From Thermomonas haemolytica (GTDB lineage Bacteria; Pseudomonadota; Gammaproteobacteria; Xanthomonadales; Xanthomonadaceae), in assembly GCF_004346265.1 (NCBI RefSeq), contig NZ_SMAP01000004.1, forward strand, positions 174,056-238,055: a stretch of 64,000 nt of DNA. Direction: 5' to 3'. Below are positions 34,766 through 45,757 of the stretch, one piece after another. How positions within the stretch are numbered: position 1 is the first letter of the stretch; every line of letters starts with the position of its first letter. Position numbers and translations under genes: made by a program. Below the pieces are notes generated by a model. The model searched no databases and was not told the DNA's origin. It saw only the letters and a list, made by a program, of their open reading frames with translations.

Positions 34766-35274
34766 CCGCCGGCATCCTCCTTGAAGGCGCGCATGCTGCT
34801 GGCGCTTTCCACCACCCGGATGCGGTCGCCGACGGCCAGCGGGTGGTCGGTGTCCTTGGCCTGCACCAGCACGTATTCCTGATCGGTGCCGTCCTCGCGC
34901 CAGGTGATCTCCAGCCCGACCTGCTTGGCCAGGGCCTGTTCGGCTTTCTCGCCGATCGCCTGCCCGATGCCGGCGCCGAGTACGCCGCCGACCAGCTGGC
35001 CGCGGCCCTTGCCGGTTTCGCTGCCGGCGATGCCGCCCAGGCTGCCGCCCAGGACCTGGCCGGTGCCGGTGGATGGGTTCTGCAGCGTGACCTCCCGCAG
35101 CGCGGTGATCACGCCGTGATGCACGATCATCTTCTGCATCACCTCCATCGGGCCATAGACACTGGGCTTTTGCACGCTGGCGCAGGCGGTCAGGGTGAAG
35201 GCCAGGGCCAGCGGCAACAGGCGCAGCGCGCGGCGGCCAGTGGGTTGCACGACACGGGAAGAGCGCGTGGGCAT
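34762..35274 (-). CDS. glycine-zipper outer-membrane lipoprotein, SlyB-like
   Basis: A 170-residue lipoprotein with lipobox ending at C31 (ALAFTLTAC). The middle has glycine-zipper repeats (GGSLGGIAGSETGKGRGQLVGGVLGAGIGQAIG, about residues 76-110), typical of the 2TM glycine-zipper domain of SlyB/PcP lipoproteins; the C-terminal VLVQAKDTDHPLAVGDRIRVV resembles the SlyB C-terminus. The start at 35274 has GGAG seven bases upstream. SlyB-like proteins are envelope-stress lipoproteins; no direct link is shown here. Its stop is interlocked with the fumC stop. Confidence 0.82.
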
Positions 35275-35308
35275 GGAAAATCTCCGGCGTTGGCACAAGG
35301 GCATGGCT

Positions 35309-35328
35309 CGATCCAGTGGAGTGGATCG
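35309..35328. promoter_or_regulatory. palindrome upstream of the SlyB-like gene
   Basis: CGATCCA and TGGATCG form a 7-bp inverted repeat with a 6-base spacer, about 35 bases before the lipoprotein ATG on the minus strand. A run of eight T (A on the minus strand) lies at 35363-35370. It could be an operator or a leader hairpin. Confidence 0.4.
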
Positions 35329-35392
35329 GGCGAGTTGCCCGTATATCGGTATGTGCCGGGGATTTTTTTTGATCGTGGCGGCAGGCGTCGCT

Positions 35393-35414
35393 GGCGCGGC
35401 GTCCGGGCCGCGCC
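35393..35414 (-). terminator. hairpin after the DUF2884 gene
   Basis: GGCGCGGC and GCCGCGCC pair perfectly over 8 bp with a 6-base loop, starting nine bases after the DUF2884 stop. There is no T-tract on the minus strand, so it may be a structure rather than an intrinsic terminator. Confidence 0.4.
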
Positions 35415-35422
35415 GGGGCGGC

Positions 35423-36121
35423 TTAAGTCTGGCTGGTCACGGCGATCCCGCTGCCTTTGCCGTGCGACTTGCCGCAGTCGTCGATGTCGGCCTGGGTCAT
35501 GGTGGCATAGGGCTTGAACGCCGGCAGCGAGGCCGCCAGCGACTGCTGCAGCGCCAGCAGCGGCGGCAGTTGCACGCACAGCTTGCGGGCCTCGGCTTCG
35601 ATCGCATCGCTCTTGGCCTGCATCCGGCGTTCGAAATCCTGGCGCGCCTGCTCGCCGCCGAAGGCCGCGCCCAGCGCGCCGCCCAGGGCCTCGCCGGCGA
35701 TGTCCACGCCACGGCCGCCGATCGCGATGCCGGCCTCGGCCAGCGCGATCACGTGCTGGCGGTAGTCCAGCAGCTGCCGGCGCTGGGCGGCGTCGATCGC
35801 CACCGGCTTGCCGTCCACCAGCAGGTCGCCCTGCGGGGTGATCTCGGCCTTCGGCAGGCGGGAGGTGTCGTGCCGCACCTTTTTGCCGTTGATGTCGAGG
35901 CTGATGTTGCCATTGAGGCTCAGGTTCTTCTCGTGCAGTTCCTTGCGCGCCTCGGCCAGGGCCTTGTCCACCTGCTGCCCGATGAAGCCGAGCGGGGCGT
36001 CGGCGGCGGCCGGCGGCGCGGGCGGGGCCGGCGGTGCCGGAGGCTTGCTGCAGGCGGCCAGCGGGAGGGCGGCGGCGAGCGCGAGGGCAAGGGCGAGCTG
36101 GGGGCGGTGCGTGCGGTGCAT
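35423..36121 (-). CDS. DUF2884 (YggN-like) lipoprotein
   Basis: A 232-residue predicted lipoprotein (lipobox LAAC, C24) with a Pro-rich linker and a DUF2884-like body: INGKKVRHDTSRLPKAEITPQGDLLVDGKPVAIDAAQRRQLLDYRQHVIALAEAGIAIG. Family members such as E. coli YggN are periplasmic proteins of unknown role. It is last in the operon with the YtrA regulator and the ABC transporter, 37 bases after the permease; the genes are probably co-transcribed. Confidence 0.8.
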   Translation of the reverse strand: MHRTHRPQLALALALAAALPLAACSKPPAPPAPPAPPAAADAPLGFIGQQVDKALAEARKELHEKNLSLNGNISLDINGKKVRHDTSRLPKAEITPQGDLLVDGKPVAIDAAQRRQLLDYRQHVIALAEAGIAIGGRGVDIAGEALGGALGAAFGGEQARQDFERRMQAKSDAIEAEARKLCVQLPPLLALQQSLAASLPAFKPYATMTQADIDDCGKSHGKGSGIAVTSQT

Positions 36122-36158
36122 GGTCGGATCCTCGGAAGCGTGTGGCCGTGGCGGGCGA

Positions 36159-37217
36159 TCAGTTGTCGTCGCGCCAGCGGCGCAGGCGGATGCTGGCGGC
36201 GATCATCACGACCCCGGCGGCGGCGCCGATCCAGAGCTGCGGGGTGGCCAGCGTGGTGTACATCGTCCTGAGCGCGGCCATGTGCCCGAAGTGGCCGTCC
36301 TTGAGTGCGCCGAGGTCGATCACGCTGAACCAGGAGCCGGGGAACACGCCGCCCAGCAGGTGCGCCACTACGTGCTTCCAGAACCAGCTGCTCTGGAGGT
36401 CGAACAGGTGCAGCAGGTCGAACCAGCTGATGAACACCCCGGCGAACACCGGCAGCATGATCGCCCACAGGAATGGCTTGTTGCGGGCCCAGGCCGAGCA
36501 CAGCATCAGCCAGCCGGCGCTGGGCAGCGCCCACAGCGCGTACACCGGGATCGCCGCGATCGCCAGGCCCGCGTTGGCCAGCAGGTTGCCGGGGCTCCAT
36601 AGCAGGGTGAACGGGTTGCCGTGGTGGATCAGCACGAACACGCTGAGCACCAGCAGGAACGCGACCATGCAGGCGATCCCGACCGCCACCGCGAGGGCCG
36701 GCGCCACCAGCAGCGCGCTGGCCGCCTTCGACAGCACGGTGTCGCGGTCGGAGACCGGCAGCGACTTCCAGAACAGCACGCTGCGGTTTTTACGCTCGTC
36801 GTACAGGCTGCCCAGGCAGTAGAAGAACACCACGAAGCCAAGTGCCAGCAGAGGCCAGATCATCGCCGTGGCGGTGCTCATGCTGACGCCGTCGGCCAGC
36901 TTCTGCAGGTCCTCGGGCGACATCTTGTCGGTCAGCAGGCTGAGGTCGAGGCCGTTGACCACCACCTGGCCGTCGACCTGGATGCCGCCGTGCGCGGTCG
37001 CTGTCCGGCGCAGCCCCACTTCGGCCATCACCAGCGCCATCAGGGTGAGCACCAGGGAAATGCCGCCGGCCCAGACCGGCGCCCAGAAGAAGCCACCCTT
37101 GTGCTCCCAGAACTCACGCTTGAGCAGCAGCTTCAGCTTGTGGGTGGCATGCGGCGGAGTGCGCGCGGGCGCGCGCGGGGCGGCTTCGAAACCGTCCATG
37201 TCGGTGCGGGCGTTCAT
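36159..37217 (-). CDS. ABC-2 type transporter permease of the YtrA operon
   Basis: A 352-residue integral membrane protein. There are six predicted segments, including about residues 48-67, 120-140, 175-200, 205-235, 245-270 and 325-343, and a characteristic cytoplasmic loop GSLYDERKNRSVLFWKSLPVSDRDTVLSK, which is common to ABC-2 permeases that pair with YtrA-regulated ATPases. The N-terminus (residues 1-25) is polar. The substrate is unknown; relatives are linked to cell-envelope stress and lipid-II antibiotic response. ATGA overlap with the ATPase stop indicates coupling. Confidence 0.88.
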   Translation of the reverse strand: MNARTDMDGFEAAPRAPARTPPHATHKLKLLLKREFWEHKGGFFWAPVWAGGISLVLTLMALVMAEVGLRRTATAHGGIQVDGQVVVNGLDLSLLTDKMSPEDLQKLADGVSMSTATAMIWPLLALGFVVFFYCLGSLYDERKNRSVLFWKSLPVSDRDTVLSKAASALLVAPALAVAVGIACMVAFLLVLSVFVLIHHGNPFTLLWSPGNLLANAGLAIAAIPVYALWALPSAGWLMLCSAWARNKPFLWAIMLPVFAGVFISWFDLLHLFDLQSSWFWKHVVAHLLGGVFPGSWFSVIDLGALKDGHFGHMAALRTMYTTLATPQLWIGAAAGVVMIAASIRLRRWRDDN

Positions 37218-38089
37218 GCGTAGGTTCCTTTCATGGTGGCGACGAACAGGTCGGCCAGGCCGGGGGTGCGGGTTTCGCCCAGCTGCGCCAGCTGCGCCGG
37301 GTCGACGCCGTCGAACAGCATCACGGTCTTGCCGAAGGGCAGGCTGCGCTCGTCGATGGGTTTCAGCGCGCGCGCGGCCTCCAGCCGGTCGGCATTCACC
37401 AGCACTTCGGTGTAGCGCTCGCCGAGGCTGTCCATCTGCGCTTCAAGCACGATCTTGCCGTCGCGGATGAACATCAGGTCGGTGAGGATGTGCTCGATCT
37501 CCTCGACCTGGTGGGTGGTGATCAGGATGGTCTTGTTCTCGTCGAAGTAGTCCTCCAGCAGGCGCTGGTAGAACTGCTTGCGGTAGAGGATGTCCAGGCC
37601 GAGGGTGGGCTCGTCCAGCACCAGCAGGCGGGCGTCGATGGCCATCACCAGCGCCAGGTGCAGCTGCACGATCATGCCCTTGGACATCTCGCGCACCTTC
37701 ATCCCCGGCTTGAGCTGGGTGCCTTCCAGGAAGCGCTGGCAGCGCGCGGCATCGAAGCGCGGGTGCACCCCGGCGACGAACTCGATCGCCTGCGCCACCG
37801 TGATCCAGCGCGGCAGCACGGCCACGTCGGCGATGAAGCAGACATCGTTCATCAGAGCGTCGCGCTGGGTGCGCGGGTCCTTGCCCAGCACCTCCAGCCG
37901 GCCCTCGAACGGGATCAGGCCGAGGATCGCCTTGAGCGCGGTGGTCTTGCCGGCGCCGTTGGGGCCGATCAGGCCCACGATCCGGCCGACTGGGATCTCG
38001 AAGCGGGCGCCGTCCAGCGCCAGCTTGTTCTTGTAGGCCTTGCGCAGGCCGCTGGCGGAGACGATGGGAGCGGTCATGGTGGCGTTCAC
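37214..38089 (-). CDS. ABC transporter ATP-binding protein of the YtrA operon
   Basis: A 291-residue ATPase. Walker A GPNGAGKTT is at residues 42-50 and Walker B LLVLDEPTLGLD near 154-165. The signature is REMSKGMIVQLHLALVMA, where the usual LSGGQ reads MSKGM, a degenerate form often seen in this ABC-2 subfamily (compare YtrB). A GTG start at 38089, overlapping the regulator stop as GTGA, is preferred; ATG at 38077 (Met5) is possible. It is encoded between the regulator and the permease. Confidence 0.9.
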   Translation of the reverse strand: MNATMTAPIVSASGLRKAYKNKLALDGARFEIPVGRIVGLIGPNGAGKTTALKAILGLIPFEGRLEVLGKDPRTQRDALMNDVCFIADVAVLPRWITVAQAIEFVAGVHPRFDAARCQRFLEGTQLKPGMKVREMSKGMIVQLHLALVMAIDARLLVLDEPTLGLDILYRKQFYQRLLEDYFDENKTILITTHQVEEIEHILTDLMFIRDGKIVLEAQMDSLGERYTEVLVNADRLEAARALKPIDERSLPFGKTVMLFDGVDPAQLAQLGETRTPGLADLFVATMKGTYA

Positions 38090-38457
38090 TTGGTCCCCCG
38101 GGTCTGCTTCGGATCCAGCAGTTCATCGATGCTCAGGCCCAGGCGCTGGATGCGTTCCAGCACCAGCGGCCATTCCTCGCGCAAGAAGCGCTCGCGCTCG
38201 CTCTGCAGCAGGCGCGCGGCGGCGCCTTCGGTGACGTACATGCCAAGTCCCCTGCGTTTTTCGACGAGTTGGTCGTCCGCGAGCTCCTGGTAGGCGCGCG
38301 AGACGGTGATCGGGTTCAGCTGGTATTCGGCGGCCACCTGCCGCACCGAAGGCAGGGCATCGCCCGGCTTCAGCACGCCGTCCAGCATCATCGCGATCAC
38401 GCGCTCCTTCAGCTGGCGGTAGATGGGAGCGCCATCGCTCCATTCGACGGCGGCCAT
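38086..38457 (-). CDS. GntR family transcriptional regulator, YtrA subfamily
   Basis: A 123-residue regulator with a GntR winged helix at residues about 10-77 (PIYRQLKERVIAMMLDGVLKPGDALPSVRQVAAEYQLNPITVSRAYQEL) and a short helical C-terminal dimerisation part, the layout of the YtrA subfamily. Such proteins repress their own operon of ABC transporter genes. A perfect two-by-eight-base palindrome over the -10 box upstream of the first gene of this operon is the likely binding site. It starts three bases after the stop of the small first gene. Confidence 0.93.
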   Translation of the reverse strand: MAAVEWSDGAPIYRQLKERVIAMMLDGVLKPGDALPSVRQVAAEYQLNPITVSRAYQELADDQLVEKRRGLGMYVTEGAAARLLQSERERFLREEWPLVLERIQRLGLSIDELLDPKQTRGTK

Positions 38458-38460
38458 GGC

Positions 38461-38709
38461 TCAGCTCCGCGGCGAGAAGGAGAAGAACGGCATCCGCACC
38501 GACTGCCGCGGCGTGCGCGCAGCGGCGCGGGCGGGCGGTGCGTCCAGCGCGGGCGCCAGGCCGGCCAGGGCGGTGTCCTGCAGCGGCGCGTCCTGCGCCA
38601 GCGATGCCGGGGCGGAGGGGGTGGCCGGGGTGCTGGCCAGCAGCGCGATGACGAACAGCGCGCTGGAGGCCAGGGCGGCCATCAGGGAGTTGTGGAGCTT
38701 GCGGTTCAT
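38461..38709 (-). CDS. small membrane or exported protein, first gene of the YtrA operon
   Basis: An 82-residue protein I do not recognise. Residues about 8-27 (SLMAALASSALFVIALLAST) form a signal peptide or membrane anchor; the remainder is rich in Ala, Pro and Leu with an Arg-rich end (ARAAARTPRQSVRMPFFSFSPRS). The start at 38709 (MNRKLHNSLM) is supported by its position behind the strong promoter; the frame runs open to 38748 but that is across the operator. Its stop is three bases from the regulator start, so it belongs to the operon. A non-coding possibility is unlikely given signal peptide and spacing. Confidence 0.7.
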   Translation of the reverse strand: MNRKLHNSLMAALASSALFVIALLASTPATPSAPASLAQDAPLQDTALAGLAPALDAPPARAAARTPRQSVRMPFFSFSPRS

Positions 38710-38735
38710 GGTGAACGTCCTGCTCTGGGTGTTCG

Positions 38736-38775
38736 GTGTTGTAGGCAACTATAACACTAGGATTTCGACTGTCAA
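38736..38775 (-). promoter_or_regulatory. promoter and operator of the YtrA-type operon
   Basis: On the minus strand TTGACA (38770-38775), a 16-base spacer and TATAGT (38748-38753) form a near-consensus sigma-70 promoter. Over the -10 lies the inverted repeat GTGTTnTAG-N4-CTAnAACAC (38736-38757), eight of nine positions symmetric on each side. Such a dyad is the expected target of the GntR-family protein encoded in the operon. Confidence 0.8.
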
Positions 38776-38918
38776 GCACCGTTCGACCCAACCAAAGACA
38801 GGGGTGGGGGAAGGGCCGGCACGCGCGAAGGATTGCCGCTGCCGGGCCGGGGAACGACAATGGCGCGTTGCCCGGCCGGCCTGCGCGCCCGCGGCGGGCG
38901 CTTCCGGAGAGCGACACG

Positions 38919-39836
38919 ATGCGGTTTTCATTGCGGCGGCCCTGGGCCGTATTGCTGGCCCTGGCCCTGGTGGTGGGTACGCTGCAGGCACAGGAAGCAA
39001 CGCCTTCCAGCGAGCGTGAGCAGATCGGTTACATGCTGGGCCTGGACGCCAGCCGCAGCGTTGGCCCGGGTCTGCCGGACGTGGATATGGCCGCGTTCCA
39101 GCGCGGGGTGGAGAATGCGATGGCCGGCGGCAAGCCGCCGCTGGCACCGGACGAGGCGCGCGTCACCTGGCAGGGCCTGATGGCGAATATCGCCGCGCGC
39201 AAGGCCGGCAAGCCGGCGGAGGCCCTGGACCGCGCCAAGGTGGGCCTGCTGCTGGGCACCACCGTCGGCCTGACGATGCAGGACGCGCGCGGCGAGTTCG
39301 ACATGCCGATGTTCCTGCGCGGGGTGAAGGACGGCGCCGACCCGGCCGCCAAGCCGCTGCTGGACGCGGCGCAGCTCGCCCAGGTGCGCAGCCGGTTCTC
39401 GGCGCGGCTGGAGGAGAAGCGCGCCGAGGAGCGCAAGCGCGCGGGCGAGTCCGCGCTCGAGAAGGAGCAGGCGTTCCTGGCCAAGAATCGTCAAGTGAAA
39501 GGCGTGTTCGTCACCCCCAGCGGCCTGCAGTACCAGATCCTGCGCCAGGGCAACGGCGTGCGCCCGAAGCCGGGCCAGCGGGTCAAAGTGGATTACGTCG
39601 GCACCCTGCTGGACGGCACCAAGTTCGACAGTTCCTACGACCGCGGCGAGCCCGCCGAATTCGGCCTCGACCAGGTCATCAAGGGCTGGAGCGAGGGCGT
39701 GGCGATGATGCCGGTCGGCGCCAAGTACCGGTTCTGGATCCCGGCTGCGCTCGGCTATGGTGAAAAGGGCGCCGGCCGCGACATCCCGCCCAATGCCACC
39801 CTGGTGTTCGACGTGGAACTGTTGGGCGTCGAATGA
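38919..39836 (+). CDS. exported FKBP-type peptidyl-prolyl isomerase, FkpA/Mip-like
   Basis: A 305-residue periplasmic isomerase with a signal peptide ending LQA (residues 1-24), an N-terminal helical dimerisation domain duplicated in part (two FKBP_N-like blocks, [15 protein letters not shown] and [14 protein letters not shown]) and an FKBP domain (about 205-305) with [38 protein letters not shown] and [10 protein letters not shown]. It follows by 209 bases the divergent YtrA operon and is 89 bases upstream of a second FKBP gene. The start at 38919 follows GGAGA. Confidence 0.92.
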   Translation: MRFSLRRPWAVLLALALVVGTLQAQEATPSSEREQIGYMLGLDASRSVGPGLPDVDMAAFQRGVENAMAGGKPPLAPDEARVTWQGLMANIAARKAGKPAEALDRAKVGLLLGTTVGLTMQDARGEFDMPMFLRGVKDGADPAAKPLLDAAQLAQVRSRFSARLEEKRAEERKRAGESALEKEQAFLAKNRQVKGVFVTPSGLQYQILRQGNGVRPKPGQRVKVDYVGTLLDGTKFDSSYDRGEPAEFGLDQVIKGWSEGVAMMPVGAKYRFWIPAALGYGEKGAGRDIPPNATLVFDVELLGVE

Positions 39837-39925
39837 GTCCAACCGCAGCGTTCTATCCGTAATCGTGTTCCTGCCGGTGCCCATGCCGGCCCACTCTTTC
39901 GCCATTTCCCCGGAGTTTCCCGCAG

Positions 39926-40705
39926 ATGAAGCCGATCGTCCGTCCCGCCCTGCTCGCCCTGGCCACCGTGCTGGCCGTGTCCGCCTGCAATACCCAAAAG
40001 AAGCCGGTGGAAGTCTCCGACGCCGCTGCCCAGGCCGGTAAGGCGGCCGACGAGAAGACCGGCTACCCCGGCCTTCCCACCGAGAAAGAGCAGGTGAGCT
40101 ATGCCATCGGCATGGCGATGGGCAAGCAGCTGTCCGAGATCAAGGACGAGGTCAATACCGACACCGTGGTGAAGGCGCTGCGCACCCAGATGACCGGCGG
40201 CAAGGCGCTGATCACCGAGGCCCAGGCGCAGCAGATCATGCAGGGCTTCGGCCAGCGCATGCAGGCCAAGCAGATCGCCAAGATGATGGAAGAAGCCAAG
40301 GCCAATCTGGAGAAGGGCGAGAAGTTCCTGGCCGAGAACGCCAAGAAGCCGGGCGTGGTCACCACCGCCTCCGGCCTGCAGTACCAGGTCATCACCCAGG
40401 GCAAGGGCCCGAAGCCGGCCGCCAGCGACGGCGTGAAGGTGAACTACAAGGGCACCCTGCTGGACGGCACCGAGTTCGACAGCTCCTACAAGCGCGGCGA
40501 GCCGGCGGTGCTGCCGCTGCAGGGCGTGATCCCGGGCTGGGCCGAGGGCCTGCAGCTGATGCCGGTTGGCTCCAAGTACAAGTTCTGGATCCCGGCCAAG
40601 CTGGCCTACGGCGAGCAGGCGCCGCCGATGATCGGCCCCAACCAGGTGCTGGAGTTCGAGGTCGAACTGCTGGAGATCGTGAAGCCGCCGCGCGACGCGC
40701 AGTAA
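39926..40705 (+). CDS. FKBP-type peptidyl-prolyl isomerase lipoprotein, FkpA-like
   Basis: A 259-residue isomerase with lipobox AVSAC (C21), a single helical N-terminal FKBP_N domain (KEQVSYAIGMAMGKQL) and a C-terminal FKBP domain (about 150-250; VNYKGTLLDGTEFDSSYKRGEPAVLPLQGVIPGWAEGLQLMPVGSKYKFWIPAKLAYGEQ is its core). The pair with the preceding gene looks like an old duplication with different N-terminal sections. A strong terminator follows. Confidence 0.92.
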   Translation: MKPIVRPALLALATVLAVSACNTQKKPVEVSDAAAQAGKAADEKTGYPGLPTEKEQVSYAIGMAMGKQLSEIKDEVNTDTVVKALRTQMTGGKALITEAQAQQIMQGFGQRMQAKQIAKMMEEAKANLEKGEKFLAENAKKPGVVTTASGLQYQVITQGKGPKPAASDGVKVNYKGTLLDGTEFDSSYKRGEPAVLPLQGVIPGWAEGLQLMPVGSKYKFWIPAKLAYGEQAPPMIGPNQVLEFEVELLEIVKPPRDAQ

Positions 40706-40739
40706 GGCCGGCGCGGTAAACTCCGCGCTGTCGTTCGAG

Positions 40740-40776
40740 GCCCGGCGCGCTGCGAGCGCGCCCGGGCTTTTTCTTT
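40740..40776 (+). terminator. rho-independent terminator after the second FKBP gene
   Basis: GCCCGGCGCGCT pairs with AGCGCGCCCGGGC (one bulged G) around GCG, followed directly by TTTTTCTTT. It ends 15 bases before the ugd ATG, so it may also lie in the ugd leader. Confidence 0.85.
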
Positions 40777-40791
40777 CCGGAGGCAAGGGAA

Positions 40792-42147
40792 ATGCGCATC
40801 TGTATTTTTGGGACCGGCTACGTGGGCCTGGTCACGGGCACCTGCCTGGCCGAGGTGGGCCACGAGGTGGTGTGCGTGGACATCGACGCGGCCAAGGTCG
40901 CGGGCCTGAACCGCGGCGAGGTGCCGATCTACGAGCCGGGCCTGACGCCGATGGTCAAGGCCAACCACGCCGCCGGGCGGCTGCGTTTCACCACCGATGC
41001 GGCGGAGGGGATCGCCCATGGCGACGTGCTGTTCATCGCGGTGGGGACCCCACCGGACGAGGATGGCAGCGCCGACCTGCAATACGTGCTGGCGGTGGCG
41101 CGTACCATCGGCCGGCATCTGCAGCGGCCGGCCATCGTGGTGGACAAGTCCACCGTGCCGGTGGGCACCGCCGACCGCGTGCGCGCGGCGATCGCAGAAG
41201 AACTGGCCGCGCGCGGCGTGGATCTCCATTTCGACGTGGTGTCCAACCCCGAGTTCCTGAAGGAGGGCGCGGCGGTGGAGGACTGCATGCGCCCGGACCG
41301 CATCGTGATCGGCACCGACAGCCCGGCGGCGCTGGAGACGTTGCGCCGGCTGTACGCGCCGTTCAACCGCAACCACGAGCGGATCGTGGCGATGGACGTG
41401 CGCTCCGCCGAGCTGACCAAGTACGCCGCCAACGCGATGCTGGCGACCAAGATCAGCTTCATGAACGAAATCGCCAACATCGCCGAGCAGGTGGGCGCGG
41501 ACGTGGAGATGGTGCGCAAGGGCATCGGCTCCGATCCGCGCATCGGCTGGCATTTCATCTATCCCGGCGCCGGCTACGGCGGCTCGTGCTTCCCCAAAGA
41601 CGTGCAGGCGCTGGCGCGCACCGCGCAGCAGCACGGGGTGGAGCCGCGCCTACTGGACGCGGTGGAGGCGGTGAATGCCGCGCAGAAGCAGCATCTGTTC
41701 GCGCTGATGGCGCGTCACTACGGCGGCAGCGCGCAGCTGCGCGGCAAGACCGTCGCGGTGTGGGGGCTGGCGTTCAAACCCAACACCGACGACATGCGCG
41801 AGGCGTCGAGCCGTACTTTGCTCGCGCAGCTGTGGGACGCCGGTGCGCGGGTGCAGGCGTTCGATCCGGAGGCGATGGACGAGGCAAGGCGGATCTTCGG
41901 GGCGCGCGATGACCTGCGGCTGTGCGACAGCGCGCAGGCGGCGCTGGAGGGCGCGGATGCGCTGGTGGTGGTGACCGAGTGGAAGCAGTTCCGCAGCCCG
42001 GATTTCGCGCGGCTGAAGGCGGCGCTGGCCGATGCGGTGGTGTTCGATGGGCGCAACCTGTACGCGCCCGACGAGGTCGAGGCCGCCGGGCTGGCCTATT
42101 ACGGCATCGGTCGCGGGCGCTCGCTGCGGCGGGAGGCGCTGGCATGA
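40792..42147 (+). CDS. ugd: UDP-glucose 6-dehydrogenase
   Basis: A 451-residue UDP-glucose/GDP-mannose dehydrogenase family enzyme that makes UDP-glucuronate for polysaccharide or lipid A modification. The N-terminal Rossmann motif is [11 protein letters not shown]; the catalytic cysteine is C266 in [14 protein letters not shown]; the catalytic lysine lies in [20 protein letters not shown]. The C-terminal UDP-binding domain has [32 protein letters not shown] upstream is the ribosome-binding site. The stop overlaps slyX by ATGA, an unusual partner. Confidence 0.95.
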   Translation: MRICIFGTGYVGLVTGTCLAEVGHEVVCVDIDAAKVAGLNRGEVPIYEPGLTPMVKANHAAGRLRFTTDAAEGIAHGDVLFIAVGTPPDEDGSADLQYVLAVARTIGRHLQRPAIVVDKSTVPVGTADRVRAAIAEELAARGVDLHFDVVSNPEFLKEGAAVEDCMRPDRIVIGTDSPAALETLRRLYAPFNRNHERIVAMDVRSAELTKYAANAMLATKISFMNEIANIAEQVGADVEMVRKGIGSDPRIGWHFIYPGAGYGGSCFPKDVQALARTAQQHGVEPRLLDAVEAVNAAQKQHLFALMARHYGGSAQLRGKTVAVWGLAFKPNTDDMREASSRTLLAQLWDAGARVQAFDPEAMDEARRIFGARDDLRLCDSAQAALEGADALVVVTEWKQFRSPDFARLKAALADAVVFDGRNLYAPDEVEAAGLAYYGIGRGRSLRREALA

Positions 42148-42371
42148 GCGAGCTCGAACGGCGCCTGGTGGACCTGGAGACCCGGCTGGCGTTCCAGGAG
42201 CATGCGCTGCAGGAGCTCAGCGACGCGCTGGCGGCCGCGCGCGCCGAGGAATCCGCCAATGCGCTGCGCCTGCATCGCGCGCTGGAAGAATTGCGCCAGC
42301 TGCGCAGCGCGCTGGCCAACAGCCCGGCGGTGGGCGATGCCGCCAGCGAACCCCCGCCCCCGCATTACTGA
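42144..42371 (+). CDS. slyX: SlyX family protein
   Basis: A 75-residue coiled-coil protein ([32 protein letters not shown]...) ending in the family's short Pro-His-Tyr tail (EPPPPHY). The function is unknown. It overlaps ugd by four bases and has the typical length of about 70 residues. Confidence 0.9.
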   Translation: MSELERRLVDLETRLAFQEHALQELSDALAAARAEESANALRLHRALEELRQLRSALANSPAVGDAASEPPPPHY

Positions 42372-42416
42372 CGGTGCCGGGCGTCCGCCATCCGCAGGCG
42401 GGCGGCCCCGGCCGGG

Positions 42417-42458
42417 CAGAACCAAGCGAGCAGAACCAAGCGAGCAGAACCAAGCGAG
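42417..42458. repeat. three tandem 14-bp repeats before the DUF2058 gene
   Basis: CAGAACCAAGCGAG is repeated three times with no mismatch (42417-42430, 42431-42444, 42445-42458). It ends seven bases before the start codon, so each unit's AGCGAG lies in the ribosome-binding region and copy-number change would move it. Confidence 0.95.
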
Positions 42459-42465
42459 TACCACC

Positions 42466-43059
42466 ATGAGCAATTCCCTCCGCGACCAGTTGCTGGGCCT
42501 GGGCTTCAAGGACGCCCCGAAGCCCGCCGCGCGCCCGAAGCAGGAGCCGCGCCGCCAGGACGCGCGCAAGCCGCAGCCGGGGCAGGGCGGCAAGCCCGCG
42601 CGTCCGTCGCGCCCGCACGCGCCGCGCACGCGCGAGGACATCGACCTCGCCAAGGCCTACGCGATCCGCGCGCAGAAGGAAAAGGAGGAGCGCATCGAGG
42701 CCGAGCGCCTGAAGCAGGAGGAGGCGCGCCAGCGCCGAGAGGCCAAGGCGAAGCTGGAGGCATTCCTGCAAGGCAAGGCACTGAACGCTGCGGATGCCGA
42801 GTACGTGCGCCACTTCGAGTACGGCGGCAAGATCAAGCGTGTGCACGTCACCGCCGAGCAGCTCAAGGCGCTCAATGCCGGCCAGCTCGGCGTGGTCCAG
42901 CTCAACGGCCGCTACCTGCTGGTGGATGCCGCGGTGCTGGCCGAGGCCGAGGCCATCTTCGCCCCGGCGGTGGCATTGAAGGTGGATCCGAATGCGCCCG
43001 CCGCCGACGACCCGTACTCCGATCCGAAATACCAGGTGCCGGACGATCTGGTGTGGTGA
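42466..43059 (+). CDS. DUF2058 family protein
   Basis: A 197-residue protein starting MSNSLRDQLLGLGFKDAPKPA, with a basic Pro/Lys/Arg/Gln linker, a charged helix (KEKEERIEAERLKQEEARQRREAKAKLEAFL) and a C-terminal DUF2058 body (YVRHFEYGGKIKRVHVTAEQLKALNAGQLGVVQLNGRYLLVDA). E. coli YaiL is the named member; role unknown, possibly nucleic-acid linked. The tandem repeats directly upstream stand in place of a clear Shine-Dalgarno. Convergent with metH, 10 bases apart. Confidence 0.9.
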   Translation: MSNSLRDQLLGLGFKDAPKPAARPKQEPRRQDARKPQPGQGGKPARPSRPHAPRTREDIDLAKAYAIRAQKEKEERIEAERLKQEEARQRREAKAKLEAFLQGKALNAADAEYVRHFEYGGKIKRVHVTAEQLKALNAGQLGVVQLNGRYLLVDAAVLAEAEAIFAPAVALKVDPNAPAADDPYSDPKYQVPDDLVW

Positions 43060-43069
43060 GGGGCGCGCC

Positions 43070-45753
<2,684 letters not shown>

Positions 45754-45757
<4 letters not shown>

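Noticed and set aside
35363-35370. T8 run as part of a plus-strand terminator
   Set aside because: No plus-strand gene ends here and no stem precedes the run.
42417-42458. 14-bp repeats as a CRISPR fragment
   Set aside because: The units are directly adjacent with no spacers and no cas genes are present.
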